Shown in pieces: positions 53,473-62,538 of a DNA stretch of 64,000 nt. The position numbers and the translations under genes were made by a program. Source of the DNA: Deltaproteobacteria bacterium (lineage in GTDB: Bacteria; Myxococcota_A; UBA796; GCA-2862545); assembly GCA_007693595.1 (NCBI GenBank), contig REDI01000032.1, positions 1 through 64,000 of the forward strand, read 5' to 3'. The notes under the pieces were generated by a model. That model had not been told where the DNA came from. It worked only from the letters and a program-made list of their open reading frames with translations, and ran no database searches. The stretch's first letter is position 1. The number at the start of each line of letters is the position of its first letter.

Positions 53473-55752
53473 TCACTCCACCCCGCCCCAGGGAGAATCG
53501 GGTTCTTCGTTGGCAGGAGGGGGGGGATCGTCGGCGGGGGGCGCAGGAGGTTCCTGCGAAGGTTCCCCCTCCTCGTCGGGGGGAGGGGAGTCGTCGTCGG
53601 GTCGACGCCTGGGCTCGTCGGGAGCGAGCGGTGGAGGGGATCCGGGCGCGGTCTGTGGATCCATGCGCTTATCGGGGGCGGTCTTGGCCGGACCGGGCTC
53701 CCGGCGCTCGACGCCCTCGGGCCGAGGGAGGGCTTCGCGCCCCCCCTTGGGGAAGGCCAAGGGGCTGCCATCGGGTACGGGACCTGCGGGGGGCAGGTAT
53801 TCGGGTCGGGCGATCTCGGACTCAGGCACCCGCACGATCGCGGTCTCGCCGGCCTTGACCTCGATGGAGACGGTGTAGTCGAGCCCGCGGAGCTCATCGA
53901 AGATCCGCACCTCGCGCGCGCCGGGCTCGACGATCTTCCCTCGGAAGGGGGCTCTGGGCGAGGCGAGCTCACCGTCGATCTCGACCTTGGTGAAGGGGCG
54001 ATCGGTCGGCAGGAGGACCGAGAGGGCGGCGATGTCGGCGCCCAGGCTCAGGTCGACCTCTTCGGTGACCGGATCCTGCTGGAGGATGCGGAACTCGACG
54101 CGCCGGTTGCGCTCGCGCCCCCGCTCGGTGAGGTTCGTGTCGATGGGCTGATCCATTCCGTAGCCTTCGGAGCTCAGCCGATCGCGGTCGATGCCGCGGT
54201 CGAGCAGGTAGCGCTTGACGGCCGCGGCCCGCTGGTTCGAGAGGTTTCGGTTGAAGGAAGGGTTGCCGACGTTGTCGGTGTGCCCCGCGATCTCGACCTG
54301 GCGGATCTGGGGGTATCGCTGCAGCGCGGCGACCACGTCGTCGAGGAGGGGGAAGGAGGACCGATCGACGGTGGCCCGACCTGTCTGGAACATGACCTTC
54401 TCGGTGATCTTGATTTGATCACCCTGCACGAAGGCGCGCGTGGGACAGCCGCTGGAGGTCTCGACGGGGTCGCCCTCGGAGCGCGGCTCGTCGGGGCAGG
54501 CGTCCCGCCAGTCGGGCACGCCGTCGCCGTCGCGATCGGGGCAGCCCTGGGTCTCGGGGGGACCGGGGTCGAGCGGGCACTGGTCGAGGGCGTCGGTCAG
54601 GCCATCGCCATCGGCGTCGGGGCAGCCCATCTGCTCGTCGACTCCGGGGGTGTCGGGGCAGGCGTCGTAGATGTCCAGGATGCCGTCTTGGTCGTTGTCG
54701 GGATCGGGGCAGCCGTCGGTGTCTTCGAAGCCGTCGAAGTCCTCCGGGTCGTTCGGGCAGAGATCGTCGACGTCGAGGAAGGTGTCGCCGTCGTTGTCGA
54801 GCTCGGGGCAGCCATCATAGTCTTGGAAGCCGTCGAAGTCTTCGGGATCGTGGGGGCAGAGGTCGTGCTTGTCGGGGATGCCGTCGCCGTCGCTGTCTTT
54901 GACGCGGGGTGCGTAGGTCAGACCCGCCTGGACCCGCCACTGAGGCGACCCGACCCCCTGGAACGTGCCGCGACCTGCGGAGACCGACAGCCCGAGCCCG
55001 TCGTCGCGGACGACCTGCGCGAAGGCGCTCCCCCAGCCGATGGTGTTTCGCCGCCCCGGGGCGTTCGAGATCCCGAACCGATGCTCGATGTCGGCGCCGA
55101 TCCGAAGGTTCGGATCGAGATGGACCCATGCGCCCAGCGCTCCATCGAGGCTACTGCCCAGGGCGACGTTCTCGTAGACGTCGCCTCGGCTCAGGGTGAA
55201 ACCCAGGTTGGCTGCGTAGCCGAAGCGCTCCGCGAGCTCGCCGCCCACCGCGCCCCGCAGGCGGCCGTGCCCCCCGCGGCCCAGGTAAGCGGAGCGTGGC
55301 CCGGTCGGAAGCCCCAAGGTGGGCACGACGCTGACCCCGAAGCTGCCTTGGTCGTTCTCGAAGAGGCGCACGTTGGCCTGGACCAGGGTGTCGCCTAAGG
55401 CGGGCCCCTGGAAGGCCTCGGAGGTCGTGCCGGTGCGGGCGAAAAAGTAGATGGGCGCGATCAGCTCGACCCGGAGGCGGTCTTCGAAGGTCCAGCCGCC
55501 GTAAAAGGCCGTGTTGAAGGCCTCGGGCGCCAGGGAGCGGGTGCGCCCGTCGGCGAAACGGTAGGTCGCCATGTTCCGGGCGATGGTGGCGGTCGCCCCC
55601 AGGGACAGCCCTTCGTTGGTCAGGGCGGGGGACTCGGTCGAGGGGGTGCCCGCCTTGTGGGGCATAGAACCGCTAGGAGAGAAGGGATCGATGTCGACCG
55701 CCACCGCGGTCGTGGCCCAGCCGATGATGCCCAAGAGGTAGAGGCGACGCAT
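53473..55752 (-). CDS. OmpA-family outer-membrane protein with thrombospondin type 3 repeats
   Basis: The 759-aa product has a signal (IIGWATTAVAV) and an N-terminal beta-barrel-like region (about 45-285). Five or so calcium-type TSP3 repeats follow at about 285-430 (D-x-D-x-D-G pattern: DSDGDGIPD, DNDGDTFLD, DRDGDGVPD), then the OmpA peptidoglycan-binding core (TEKVMFQTGRATV, V-E-I-A-G-H-T-D-N-V-G, N-L-S-N-Q-R-A) and a long Pro-rich tail. It should span the outer membrane, bind calcium and hold peptidoglycan. GGAG precedes the ATG. Confidence 0.93.
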   Translation of the reverse strand: MRRLYLLGIIGWATTAVAVDIDPFSPSGSMPHKAGTPSTESPALTNEGLSLGATATIARNMATYRFADGRTRSLAPEAFNTAFYGGWTFEDRLRVELIAPIYFFARTGTTSEAFQGPALGDTLVQANVRLFENDQGSFGVSVVPTLGLPTGPRSAYLGRGGHGRLRGAVGGELAERFGYAANLGFTLSRGDVYENVALGSSLDGALGAWVHLDPNLRIGADIEHRFGISNAPGRRNTIGWGSAFAQVVRDDGLGLSVSAGRGTFQGVGSPQWRVQAGLTYAPRVKDSDGDGIPDKHDLCPHDPEDFDGFQDYDGCPELDNDGDTFLDVDDLCPNDPEDFDGFEDTDGCPDPDNDQDGILDIYDACPDTPGVDEQMGCPDADGDGLTDALDQCPLDPGPPETQGCPDRDGDGVPDWRDACPDEPRSEGDPVETSSGCPTRAFVQGDQIKITEKVMFQTGRATVDRSSFPLLDDVVAALQRYPQIRQVEIAGHTDNVGNPSFNRNLSNQRAAAVKRYLLDRGIDRDRLSSEGYGMDQPIDTNLTERGRERNRRVEFRILQQDPVTEEVDLSLGADIAALSVLLPTDRPFTKVEIDGELASPRAPFRGKIVEPGAREVRIFDELRGLDYTVSIEVKAGETAIVRVPESEIARPEYLPPAGPVPDGSPLAFPKGGREALPRPEGVERREPGPAKTAPDKRMDPQTAPGSPPPLAPDEPRRRPDDDSPPPDEEGEPSQEPPAPPADDPPPPANEEPDSPWGGVE

Positions 55753-55878
55753 GAACAGTCTCCCAGCGGCGCTGCGCCCAGCGGCGCGAGCGGAGGAAGT
55801 GTAGCCAGCCCAGGCCCATAATGCACCGCGAGTTGAGACAGGAGGCGAAAATCCCGGAGATCGCGGAGCCGGGGCCCT

Positions 55879-55898
55879 GGCGTCGAGGAGTCGACGCC
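55879..55898. terminator. Strong hairpin downstream of the response-regulator gene
   Basis: GGCGTCGA-GGAG-TCGACGCC is a perfect 8-bp stem with a tetraloop, 16 bases after the regulator stop on the minus strand. No T tract follows, so it may protect the mRNA end or act with Rho. Confidence 0.5.
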
Positions 55899-55913
55899 TA
55901 TCTAGAAAGCCGG

Positions 55914-56465
55914 TTATCGCCGGGGTGGGTACTTGCGGAGCTTGCGCTGGAGCGACTGACGGTGCAGGCCGAGTCGACGAGCGGCCTCGGAGATGTTGCC
56001 TCCGCTGGCGGCGAGCACGTACTCGATGTACTCGCGCTCGTGCTTCGCGAGCGAGGGGATCTGATCGGGCACGGAGATGGTGGGATCGCCTTCGGACTTC
56101 TTGAACGCCTCTTCGAGCTCATCGATGTCGCACGGCTTGGTCAGGTAGTGGCGCGCGCCGAGCTTGATCGCCTCGATGGCGGTGGCGATGCTGCCGTAGC
56201 CTGTGAGTACGACCGCGCGAATGTTCGGCAGGCGCTCGACGAGGTCCTTGAGGACCTCGAGGCCACGCTCGCCAGCCAGCTTGAGATCGATGACAGCGAG
56301 CTGAGGCTGGTGGACGGCGGCCAGCCCGAGCGCGGTGCGGTGGTCGGGCGCGGGGATCACGTGGTATCCGCGATCGGTGAACTCGAGCTCCATCGCCTCG
56401 CGGAAGGCCTCGTCGTCATCGACGACCAACATCTTCAGGCGTGTCTTGGGATTGGGCGGGGTCAT
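55914..56465 (-). CDS. regA: RegA/PrrA-type response regulator
   Basis: The 183-aa protein has a receiver domain (LVVDDDEAFREAM, phospho-Asp in VIDLKL, T-G-Y-G-S, LTKPCD). The C-terminal FIS-type helix-turn-helix GGNISEAARRLGLHRQSLQRKLRK nearly matches the RegA/ActR consensus. These regulators switch redox-related genes such as respiration and photosynthesis. GGAGGAG lies before the ATG, inside the 3' end of the kinase gene (50-nt overlap). Confidence 0.93.
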   Translation of the reverse strand: MTPPNPKTRLKMLVVDDDEAFREAMELEFTDRGYHVIPAPDHRTALGLAAVHQPQLAVIDLKLAGERGLEVLKDLVERLPNIRAVVLTGYGSIATAIEAIKLGARHYLTKPCDIDELEEAFKKSEGDPTISVPDQIPSLAKHEREYIEYVLAASGGNISEAARRLGLHRQSLQRKLRKYPPRR

Positions 56466-57768
56466 GATCTCCTCCGGTGGGCCGGGGCTCCTGATACAAA
56501 GGGAACCACCAGACGGCCTCGGTCCAGGCTCCTGTCTCCGATCTGTAACGCAATCCGCCGCCCGCGCCGTCTGCCACCGCTCGGGCCACGTAGACGCCCA
56601 AGCCGGTGCCCGTCGTCTTCGTCGTGAAGAAGGGGTCCCCGACGCGATCACGCTGCTCTGGTAGCCCGATGCCGTGGTCTCGGACCCGGACGACCCCGAA
56701 GCCCTCGTCCTGCTCGACCGTGATCTGGATCGGGGTATCCCGTCCGGCCTCCGCTTGGGCCTCGCGGGCGTTCTCGAGCAGGTTGGTCAGCGCTTGCCGA
56801 AAGGCGATGGCGGGCAACTCGACCATAGCCCCTCCGCTCCGATCCAAGACCTCCACCCCGAGCGGCGCCCCTTTGGCCCACAGGTCCGAGGCCTGCTCCA
56901 CCAGATCGCTGAGCCTCCGTCGCTCCAGCCCTCCTGCGGAGGGATCCCCCGCCCCGACCAGGAGCTGCTCGACGATCTCTTTGCATCGTTCGAGCTGCCT
57001 CTTGATGACCTGCGCATCCTTCGTGGTGTCGGTCTCCTCGGCGTGACGGCGCTGGATCCGTCGGAGGCGCAGATCCATGGTGAAGAGCGGCGTATTCAAC
57101 TCGTGGGCCGCCCCTGCGGCGAGCGTCCCGACCGTACGAAGCCGGTCGACTCGGGCTGTACGATCCCGAGCTTGGAGCAAGGCGACCTTGTGGCCCCGCA
57201 GGGTCCTCGACACCCCGATGGTGAACCCTGCAGCGGAGATCGCGGTCACGATGAAGGCGATCACGGTGCCGATGCTCAGCAGGTGTTCGGACGGCACGCT
57301 GTGATGCTCGAAGCGCAGCGGAAGATGGAGCGGGTAGAGCGTGGCGTAGCACCCAAGGACCAGGCTTGTGAGGAGGCCGGCCTTGCCCCAGGTGAGCATG
57401 ACCGCGCCCATGCAGACGTGGACGAGGTAGAGGATGAAGAAAGGGTTGTTCGGGCCACCTGCCGACATCAGGAAGATCGTGAGCGCCAGGACCTCGGTCG
57501 CGAGATGGATGAAGAGCCGAGACTGGGTGATCTCGGCCTCACGACGCAGAGCGGCGACCGCCTCGAGGTTGCCGACCCCAAGCAAGGTCATGACCCCGAC
57601 GAGGGGCATGAGCACCCAAGGCCCTTGAAGAACGCTGAAGGTGAAGGAGAGCGTGAGGATCTGCGCGAGGAGCGCGACCCATCGAAGCCGGACCAGCCAG
57701 CTCAGCCAGAGCGCTCCTTCGTCGCGATCTGGATCGGCGAGAGATGCGAACGGCTTCGATTCAGACAT
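56416..57768 (-). CDS. regB: RegB/PrrB-type redox sensor histidine kinase
   Basis: The 450-aa kinase starts at ATG 57768 (GGAG six bases upstream). It has about six N-terminal helices with the quinone-sensing heptad GGPNNPF (104-110), the H-box G-A-A-H-E-L-N-T-P-L with His222, the redox Cys262 in Q-L-E-R-C-K-E-I-V-E and an ATPase domain (N-L-L-E-N-A, DHGIGLP, TGTGLGVYVA). Both redox elements known from alphaproteobacterial RegB are conserved. It overlaps the regulator gene by 50 nt. Confidence 0.93.
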   Translation of the reverse strand: MSESKPFASLADPDRDEGALWLSWLVRLRWVALLAQILTLSFTFSVLQGPWVLMPLVGVMTLLGVGNLEAVAALRREAEITQSRLFIHLATEVLALTIFLMSAGGPNNPFFILYLVHVCMGAVMLTWGKAGLLTSLVLGCYATLYPLHLPLRFEHHSVPSEHLLSIGTVIAFIVTAISAAGFTIGVSRTLRGHKVALLQARDRTARVDRLRTVGTLAAGAAHELNTPLFTMDLRLRRIQRRHAEETDTTKDAQVIKRQLERCKEIVEQLLVGAGDPSAGGLERRRLSDLVEQASDLWAKGAPLGVEVLDRSGGAMVELPAIAFRQALTNLLENAREAQAEAGRDTPIQITVEQDEGFGVVRVRDHGIGLPEQRDRVGDPFFTTKTTGTGLGVYVARAVADGAGGGLRYRSETGAWTEAVWWFPLYQEPRPTGGDHDPAQSQDTPEDVGRR

Positions 57769-57784
57769 CGCGGCTCCACGCGGC

Positions 57785-58630
57785 TCATGGGAGCCGCTGG
57801 ATTTGGAGGTGAAGCAACCCAGGGCCTTCTCCACCGAGTCCAGCGAGGGAGACCGTTAGGTTACGGCGGATCAGACGTCCGAGCAAAGGGTCCCAAGTAG
57901 ACCTGCCTTCGATGCGGATCGAGGGCCCCGCCGCTGTACGGATCTTGCCTCGGTTCGAGAGCAGGACGAGGGGCAGCCCCGCGTCGTCGTGGTCGATCTC
58001 GACCATGCGTGCCGTAGCGCTGATCTGTTGCCCAGACGTGGGCGGAAGGAGGGCCTCGAAGGGGGCGGTGAGCTCGGGGTCGGGCCAGGGCTCGTGGAGC
58101 TCGACGCGCCGCCTGGGGAGCGAACCGGCGAGCAGGTGATGCACGAGCTGGTCTTCGAAGCAGGCGGCGCGGACGCTGCCGACGCTCTCGCAGCGGGCGT
58201 CGGTAGAGGGAAGCAAGCGGCCATCGACGCGCAGGCTCAAGGAGACGGCGCGTCCTTGGCGCGCGGCCTCCAAGGCCGGGTCTAGGGAGGGGGGAGGGGA
58301 GGGGGTGAGCCGATCTTGGATGTGCCCGCCCGCGCCGATGAGTCGACCCTCGAGGAAGGCGTGGCCCAGGGGATCGACGTCTCGGATCAGGTAGGACCAC
58401 CGCTGGGCGAGTCGCTCCTCGCGCCCGCCGTGCTCTCGCTGTACGATGACGAGGTATCGAAGGTCCATCCCGGCCAGAAACCTCCACGCCAGCCGGATCG
58501 GTGGTACGAGGGCGATCGGAGCCGCAGGCGGGCGCCTGACGCACCCCACCGCAGCGAAGGCTGAGGCACTCGCCAGGAATGCGCGGCGAGTGAGAGGAGC
58601 TGGGCCGGGGTCTGGGGCGTGAGCAGACAT
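57785..58630 (-). CDS. Tat-exported lipoprotein upstream of regB
   Basis: The 281-aa product has a twin-arginine signal (P-L-T-R-R-A-F-L) ending in a lipobox (FAAVGC). The mature domain is beta-rich (L-R-Y-L-V-I-V-Q-R-E-H-G, P-L-G-H-A-F-L-E-G-R-L-I) and unrecognised. It lies 16 bp upstream of regB on the same strand, so it may be an accessory or target of the redox system. Divergent from the helicase gene. Confidence 0.7.
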   Translation of the reverse strand: MSAHAPDPGPAPLTRRAFLASASAFAAVGCVRRPPAAPIALVPPIRLAWRFLAGMDLRYLVIVQREHGGREERLAQRWSYLIRDVDPLGHAFLEGRLIGAGGHIQDRLTPSPPPSLDPALEAARQGRAVSLSLRVDGRLLPSTDARCESVGSVRAACFEDQLVHHLLAGSLPRRRVELHEPWPDPELTAPFEALLPPTSGQQISATARMVEIDHDDAGLPLVLLSNRGKIRTAAGPSIRIEGRSTWDPLLGRLIRRNLTVSLAGLGGEGPGLLHLQIQRLP

Positions 58631-58692
58631 GGGTCGAGGCTAGCGCATCGCAGGCCGCGAGGCAGGCGCGGCGGTGCGCGATAGCGGCTCCC

Positions 58693-61107
58693 ATGGCCAT
58701 CCGCTTTGATGATCAGGCTCGAACCATCGGCTGCGGGGTGCGCGATCTCGTCGAACACGGGCTCGCTTCACCTCACTTGGGCGTTCGACTCGCCCGCTCG
58801 AGCGCGGCGCGAGCCGCCGAAGGCCAGGGGCTCCACCAGCGCTGGCAAGAGGAGCGCCTCGGCGACGATCCGTATTTTCGGGCCGAGCAAGCTCTGAGGC
58901 TCGATCTCATGATCGGTGGTTGGCTCGTTCAGATCCATGGACGGGTCGACGGTCTGTCCTCCGAGGGAGGCCGTCCGGTGATCGAGGAGCTTAAGTCCGC
59001 CGCCCTCGACAGGACGGGACTGTGGCGCACCCGCCTCGAAGACTGGCCAGAGTTCGCCGCTCAGCTCCGAGTCTATCTCTGGATGCTCTCCCGCCGGGGG
59101 CAGCCCGAGGCGGTCGGCCGACTCGTGCTCCTCTCCGTGCTCGACGGGAGTCGGCACGTGTTGGGGGTGGCGCCAGCGATCGAGGCGACCGAGGAGCGGG
59201 TTCACCGCACCCTGGAGCGCTGGGTCGCGGAGCGAGAAGACCGGATCGCTTGGATGCAAGAACGTCAGCGGTGGTCGATCCCCTGGCCGTACCCTCAGCA
59301 ACGCCCAGGACAAGGCTCGATCTGTGCGCAGGTGAGCCTGAGCCTGGGCGCGGGCCGGCCCCTGTTCGTCCAAGCGCCAACGGGCCTCGGCAAGACGGCC
59401 CCGGTCCTGATCGCCACGCTCCGCCATGCCCTCGCGACGGGGCGCCAGGTGCTCTGGCTCACGGCTCGCACCACCCACCAGGAGGTGGCGCTTCAGACAG
59501 CCCGCGATCTCCTGAGCGTCGGAGCCCCCCTGCGGGTGGTCGTGATCACCGCCCGCGAGAAGGCGTGCCTGATGGAGACCGTGGACTGTCGGGCCGAGGT
59601 CTGTCCTTTTGCGGAGCGGTACCACGACAAGCTCGCTGCGGAGGAGCCGCAGCGGACGGTCCTCGATCCGGGCCCGGCCGATCCGATGCGGATCCGCGAG
59701 ATCTCAGAGCAGATCCAGGTCTGCCCTTACCAGCTCGCCGTCGACGCAGCCCGCCGGGCCGATCTGGTCATCGCCGACTACAACTATGTCTTTGACCCCG
59801 ACGTCGCGGGCTCGACCCTCTTTGGCGAGGAGCCCTCGGGTTGGACGGTCATCGTCGACGAGGCCCACCAGCTCATAGAGCGGGGGCGAGGCTATGGCTC
59901 TCCGAGTCTCTGCCGTCGGACCTGCGCGCGGTCGCGGGACGCGCTGGCGCGAGCCGGCGAAGCCCTGGCGGGCGTGGCGCGGCTCGCCGAGGACATCGAG
60001 GAACAGATCGCCCTCGAGATCCGGTCTTCTCTCCACGCCGATCAGACCGAGGCCCTGTGCACCCCCGATCGAGGGGCCTGGGCGGCGCTCGCCCGACGGA
60101 TCGACACCCTCGCCTCGGACTACGCGCTGCTCCGGCTCCAGCACCCTGAGCTGCTCGGGGACGAGGATCCTTGGACCGACCTCGCCCGCGCGGTGCTGCG
60201 TTTCTCCGCTGTGCTGGAGCGAGCAGGCCCTGAAACGGTCGGGATCTCTGAACCGGACGCCGTGCGGCTCCTTTGCCTCGATCCGTCCGGCCTGCTGGGG
60301 GCTCGTCTCGCCTCGCTCGGGGGCTTCGTGGGCTGCTCCGCCACCCTCACCCCGGTGTCCTTCTACCGCGACCTGATGGGGATCCCCCCCGAGACCCTCG
60401 ACGTCCTGGATGTGCCGAGCCCGTTCCCTGCCGCGCTGCGTAAGGTCTTGGTCGCACCTCGAGTCTCGACACGCTTCGCCGACCGCGAGGCGCACCGTGA
60501 ACGGATCGCGCGCCTCGTCGTCGATCTCTTGGTCGAGATCCCAGGGAACGTCGCCGTGTTCACCTCGAGCTTCGCCGTCCTCCACGAGCTCTTCGAGCGC
60601 GTGATCGGGGTCGTGGAGGATCGGGAGTGTCTGCTCCAGCAACCTGGCATGGCGGAGGACGCGAGGCGTCGGTTCGTCGCGCGCCTCCGTTCGGGCGGGC
60701 GGCCGGTGGTCCTCGGGGCGGTCTTAGGTGGGATCTTCGCGGAGGGCATCGACCTGCCCGGCGACGCCCTCCTCGCGGTGATCGTGATCGGGCCAGGCCT
60801 CCCTCCTGTAGGGCTGGAGCGCGACCTGCTTCGGCATCGATACCAGTCCACCTACGGCCAGGGCTTCGCCTATGCCTCGTTGATTCCAGGGATGACCAAG
60901 GTGATCCAAGCCTCGGGCCGGGTGGTGCGGGGCCCGACCGATCGAGGGTGTGTCGTGCTCGTGGGCCAGCGCTTCCGGTGGCGGGACTTCGCGGGGATGC
61001 TCCCGCAGACCTGGGAGGTCGAGATCCCTGACGACCCTGTCAGAACACTCCGTGCGTTCTTTGCCTCCCTCCCCGACTCCGACGCGGTAGAGGGGGGAGA
61101 GGAGTAG
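58693..61107 (+). CDS. XPD/DinG-like iron-sulfur helicase with N-terminal PD-(D/E)XK nuclease domain
   Basis: The 804-aa protein combines two activities. Residues 60-135 look like a RecB/Cas4 nuclease (G-R-V-D-G with Asp86, E-E-L-K at 98-101, Q-L-R-V-Y). Residues 215-800 are a superfamily 2 helicase: QAPTGLGKT (227-235), four cluster Cys (292, 299, 304, 344), D-E-A-H (389-392), and the C-terminal E-G-I-D-L-P-G-D and Q-A-S-G-R-V-V-R. A DNA-repair or processing exonuclease is likely. It has no partner genes here. No good ribosome binding site; the start is the first ATG. Confidence 0.88.
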   Translation: MAIRFDDQARTIGCGVRDLVEHGLASPHLGVRLARSSAARAAEGQGLHQRWQEERLGDDPYFRAEQALRLDLMIGGWLVQIHGRVDGLSSEGGRPVIEELKSAALDRTGLWRTRLEDWPEFAAQLRVYLWMLSRRGQPEAVGRLVLLSVLDGSRHVLGVAPAIEATEERVHRTLERWVAEREDRIAWMQERQRWSIPWPYPQQRPGQGSICAQVSLSLGAGRPLFVQAPTGLGKTAPVLIATLRHALATGRQVLWLTARTTHQEVALQTARDLLSVGAPLRVVVITAREKACLMETVDCRAEVCPFAERYHDKLAAEEPQRTVLDPGPADPMRIREISEQIQVCPYQLAVDAARRADLVIADYNYVFDPDVAGSTLFGEEPSGWTVIVDEAHQLIERGRGYGSPSLCRRTCARSRDALARAGEALAGVARLAEDIEEQIALEIRSSLHADQTEALCTPDRGAWAALARRIDTLASDYALLRLQHPELLGDEDPWTDLARAVLRFSAVLERAGPETVGISEPDAVRLLCLDPSGLLGARLASLGGFVGCSATLTPVSFYRDLMGIPPETLDVLDVPSPFPAALRKVLVAPRVSTRFADREAHRERIARLVVDLLVEIPGNVAVFTSSFAVLHELFERVIGVVEDRECLLQQPGMAEDARRRFVARLRSGGRPVVLGAVLGGIFAEGIDLPGDALLAVIVIGPGLPPVGLERDLLRHRYQSTYGQGFAYASLIPGMTKVIQASGRVVRGPTDRGCVVLVGQRFRWRDFAGMLPQTWEVEIPDDPVRTLRAFFASLPDSDAVEGGEE

Positions 61108-61115
61108 CGCTTGGC

Positions 61116-62534
61116 GTGATCGACATCGCTGCCATCCGGCGCCTGAAGGAGCGCCGTAGACCTTGGGATCGGCTCGAGCGCAAGGTTGTCAAGATGCACC
61201 TTCGTCACGCCGACTCGGTGCCTGACACCTTGCTCGACACGGTGCGCTATGTGATTTCGTTCGCGCGACTGACGGTGGTGCGCAACCGCGACGGCGAAGA
61301 CATCGATGTCAGCGGCCCCTTGGCGCTCCACGCCCAGCAGGTGCGCGAGGTGCTCGAGCCTTCGGTCGAGCTCGCCTCCGACCTCTGGGAGGTGGTGCGC
61401 GTGCTCCCGGAGCTCTCCCAGAAGACGCGGGTGGCCCGCGCGTCCCTACTCGAACACCTGCCGATCGACCGCGAGAGCCTGGAGCGCGAGGTCACCCAGC
61501 GCAACCTGGTCGTTGTCTCGGGGGGCGGCGGTGGGGCGGGCTACGTCTACCTCGGCGCCTATCAACTCCTCGCCCGGCACGATCACGTGCCCGACTTGCT
61601 GGTCGGGACCTCCATCGGTGCGCTCACCTCGCTCTTTCGCGCCCGTCGGCGCCCCTTCGAGCTCGCGCCCATCGTCGAAGCCTCCAAGCACCTGGCCTGG
61701 GGCAATGTGTTGCGGGTGCTCGAGAGCGAGTCCCGCTATGGTTTGCCTGCGACCCTCAGGATCTACCTGCGCGAGGCGCTCAGCGAGCTCTTCCTCCGTG
61801 ACGACGGCGAGCCCCTCCGGCTCTCGGACCTCCCGATCAAGACCTACGTCATGGCCACCGGGATCACCGTCGATGCCCTCAAGCACGACCTCGACTACTA
61901 TGAGCACCTCATCGAGGGTGACGTCGGTCGTTCGACGCGCGACCGGGTGCGGGGGGTCACCCGAGCGATCAGCGTCCTGCGCGAGTTTATCGCGCGTCGC
62001 GACGCCTTGGTCGAGCTCGCCTTGGGGTGGTCTCCAGGCACCGAGGAGTTCGACGCCCTCGACGCCGCCGGCTTCTCGGCCTCCGTCCCAGGGGTCTTGC
62101 ATTACGACGTCCTCCGCGACGACGAGCGGATGCGCCGCTTACTCGACGATCTCTACGCTGCTTACGGGATCACCCGCTTGGGCGAGGGGGGCATGGTCGC
62201 CAACGTCGCCGCGAGGGTCGGGTGGGCTTCGAGCGTCGGGGGTGACCTCGGCGTACGCCAGCCCTTCGTGCTCGCTCTGGACTGCTTCGCTCCCAACCCC
62301 CGGCGGATCGCCTGGCTGCCCATCCAGCAGCTCGTGCGCGCCGCCAACGTCGATCGCGATCGAAAGTACGCCGATCTCTACCTGCCCATGCCCCGCACCC
62401 TCTCGCCCATGAACGTGGTGCCGCCTATCCGTGATGCCCTGCTCGCCACGCGGTGGGGTCGCGACGCCCTTCAGCCTCATATGCCCTACATCAACCTGAT
62501 GATGCGGCCTATTCAGGTGCTCGACGGACCCTGA
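61116..62534 (+). CDS. Patatin-like phospholipase homologue
   Basis: The 472-aa product has an N-terminal helical region (1-125), then VSGGGGGAGYVYLGAY (oxyanion loop), GTSIGALTS with Ser166 and S-A-S-V-P-G-V. The family Asp of the D-G-G/A motif is Glu357 here (GEGGMVANV). That may weaken the Ser/Asp dyad. The GTG start follows the helicase stop by 8 bp, so both are in one operon; GGAG lies about 12 bases upstream. Substrate unknown. Confidence 0.8.
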   Translation: MIDIAAIRRLKERRRPWDRLERKVVKMHLRHADSVPDTLLDTVRYVISFARLTVVRNRDGEDIDVSGPLALHAQQVREVLEPSVELASDLWEVVRVLPELSQKTRVARASLLEHLPIDRESLEREVTQRNLVVVSGGGGGAGYVYLGAYQLLARHDHVPDLLVGTSIGALTSLFRARRRPFELAPIVEASKHLAWGNVLRVLESESRYGLPATLRIYLREALSELFLRDDGEPLRLSDLPIKTYVMATGITVDALKHDLDYYEHLIEGDVGRSTRDRVRGVTRAISVLREFIARRDALVELALGWSPGTEEFDALDAAGFSASVPGVLHYDVLRDDERMRRLLDDLYAAYGITRLGEGGMVANVAARVGWASSVGGDLGVRQPFVLALDCFAPNPRRIAWLPIQQLVRAANVDRDRKYADLYLPMPRTLSPMNVVPPIRDALLATRWGRDALQPHMPYINLMMRPIQVLDGP

Positions 62535-62538
62535 TCCC

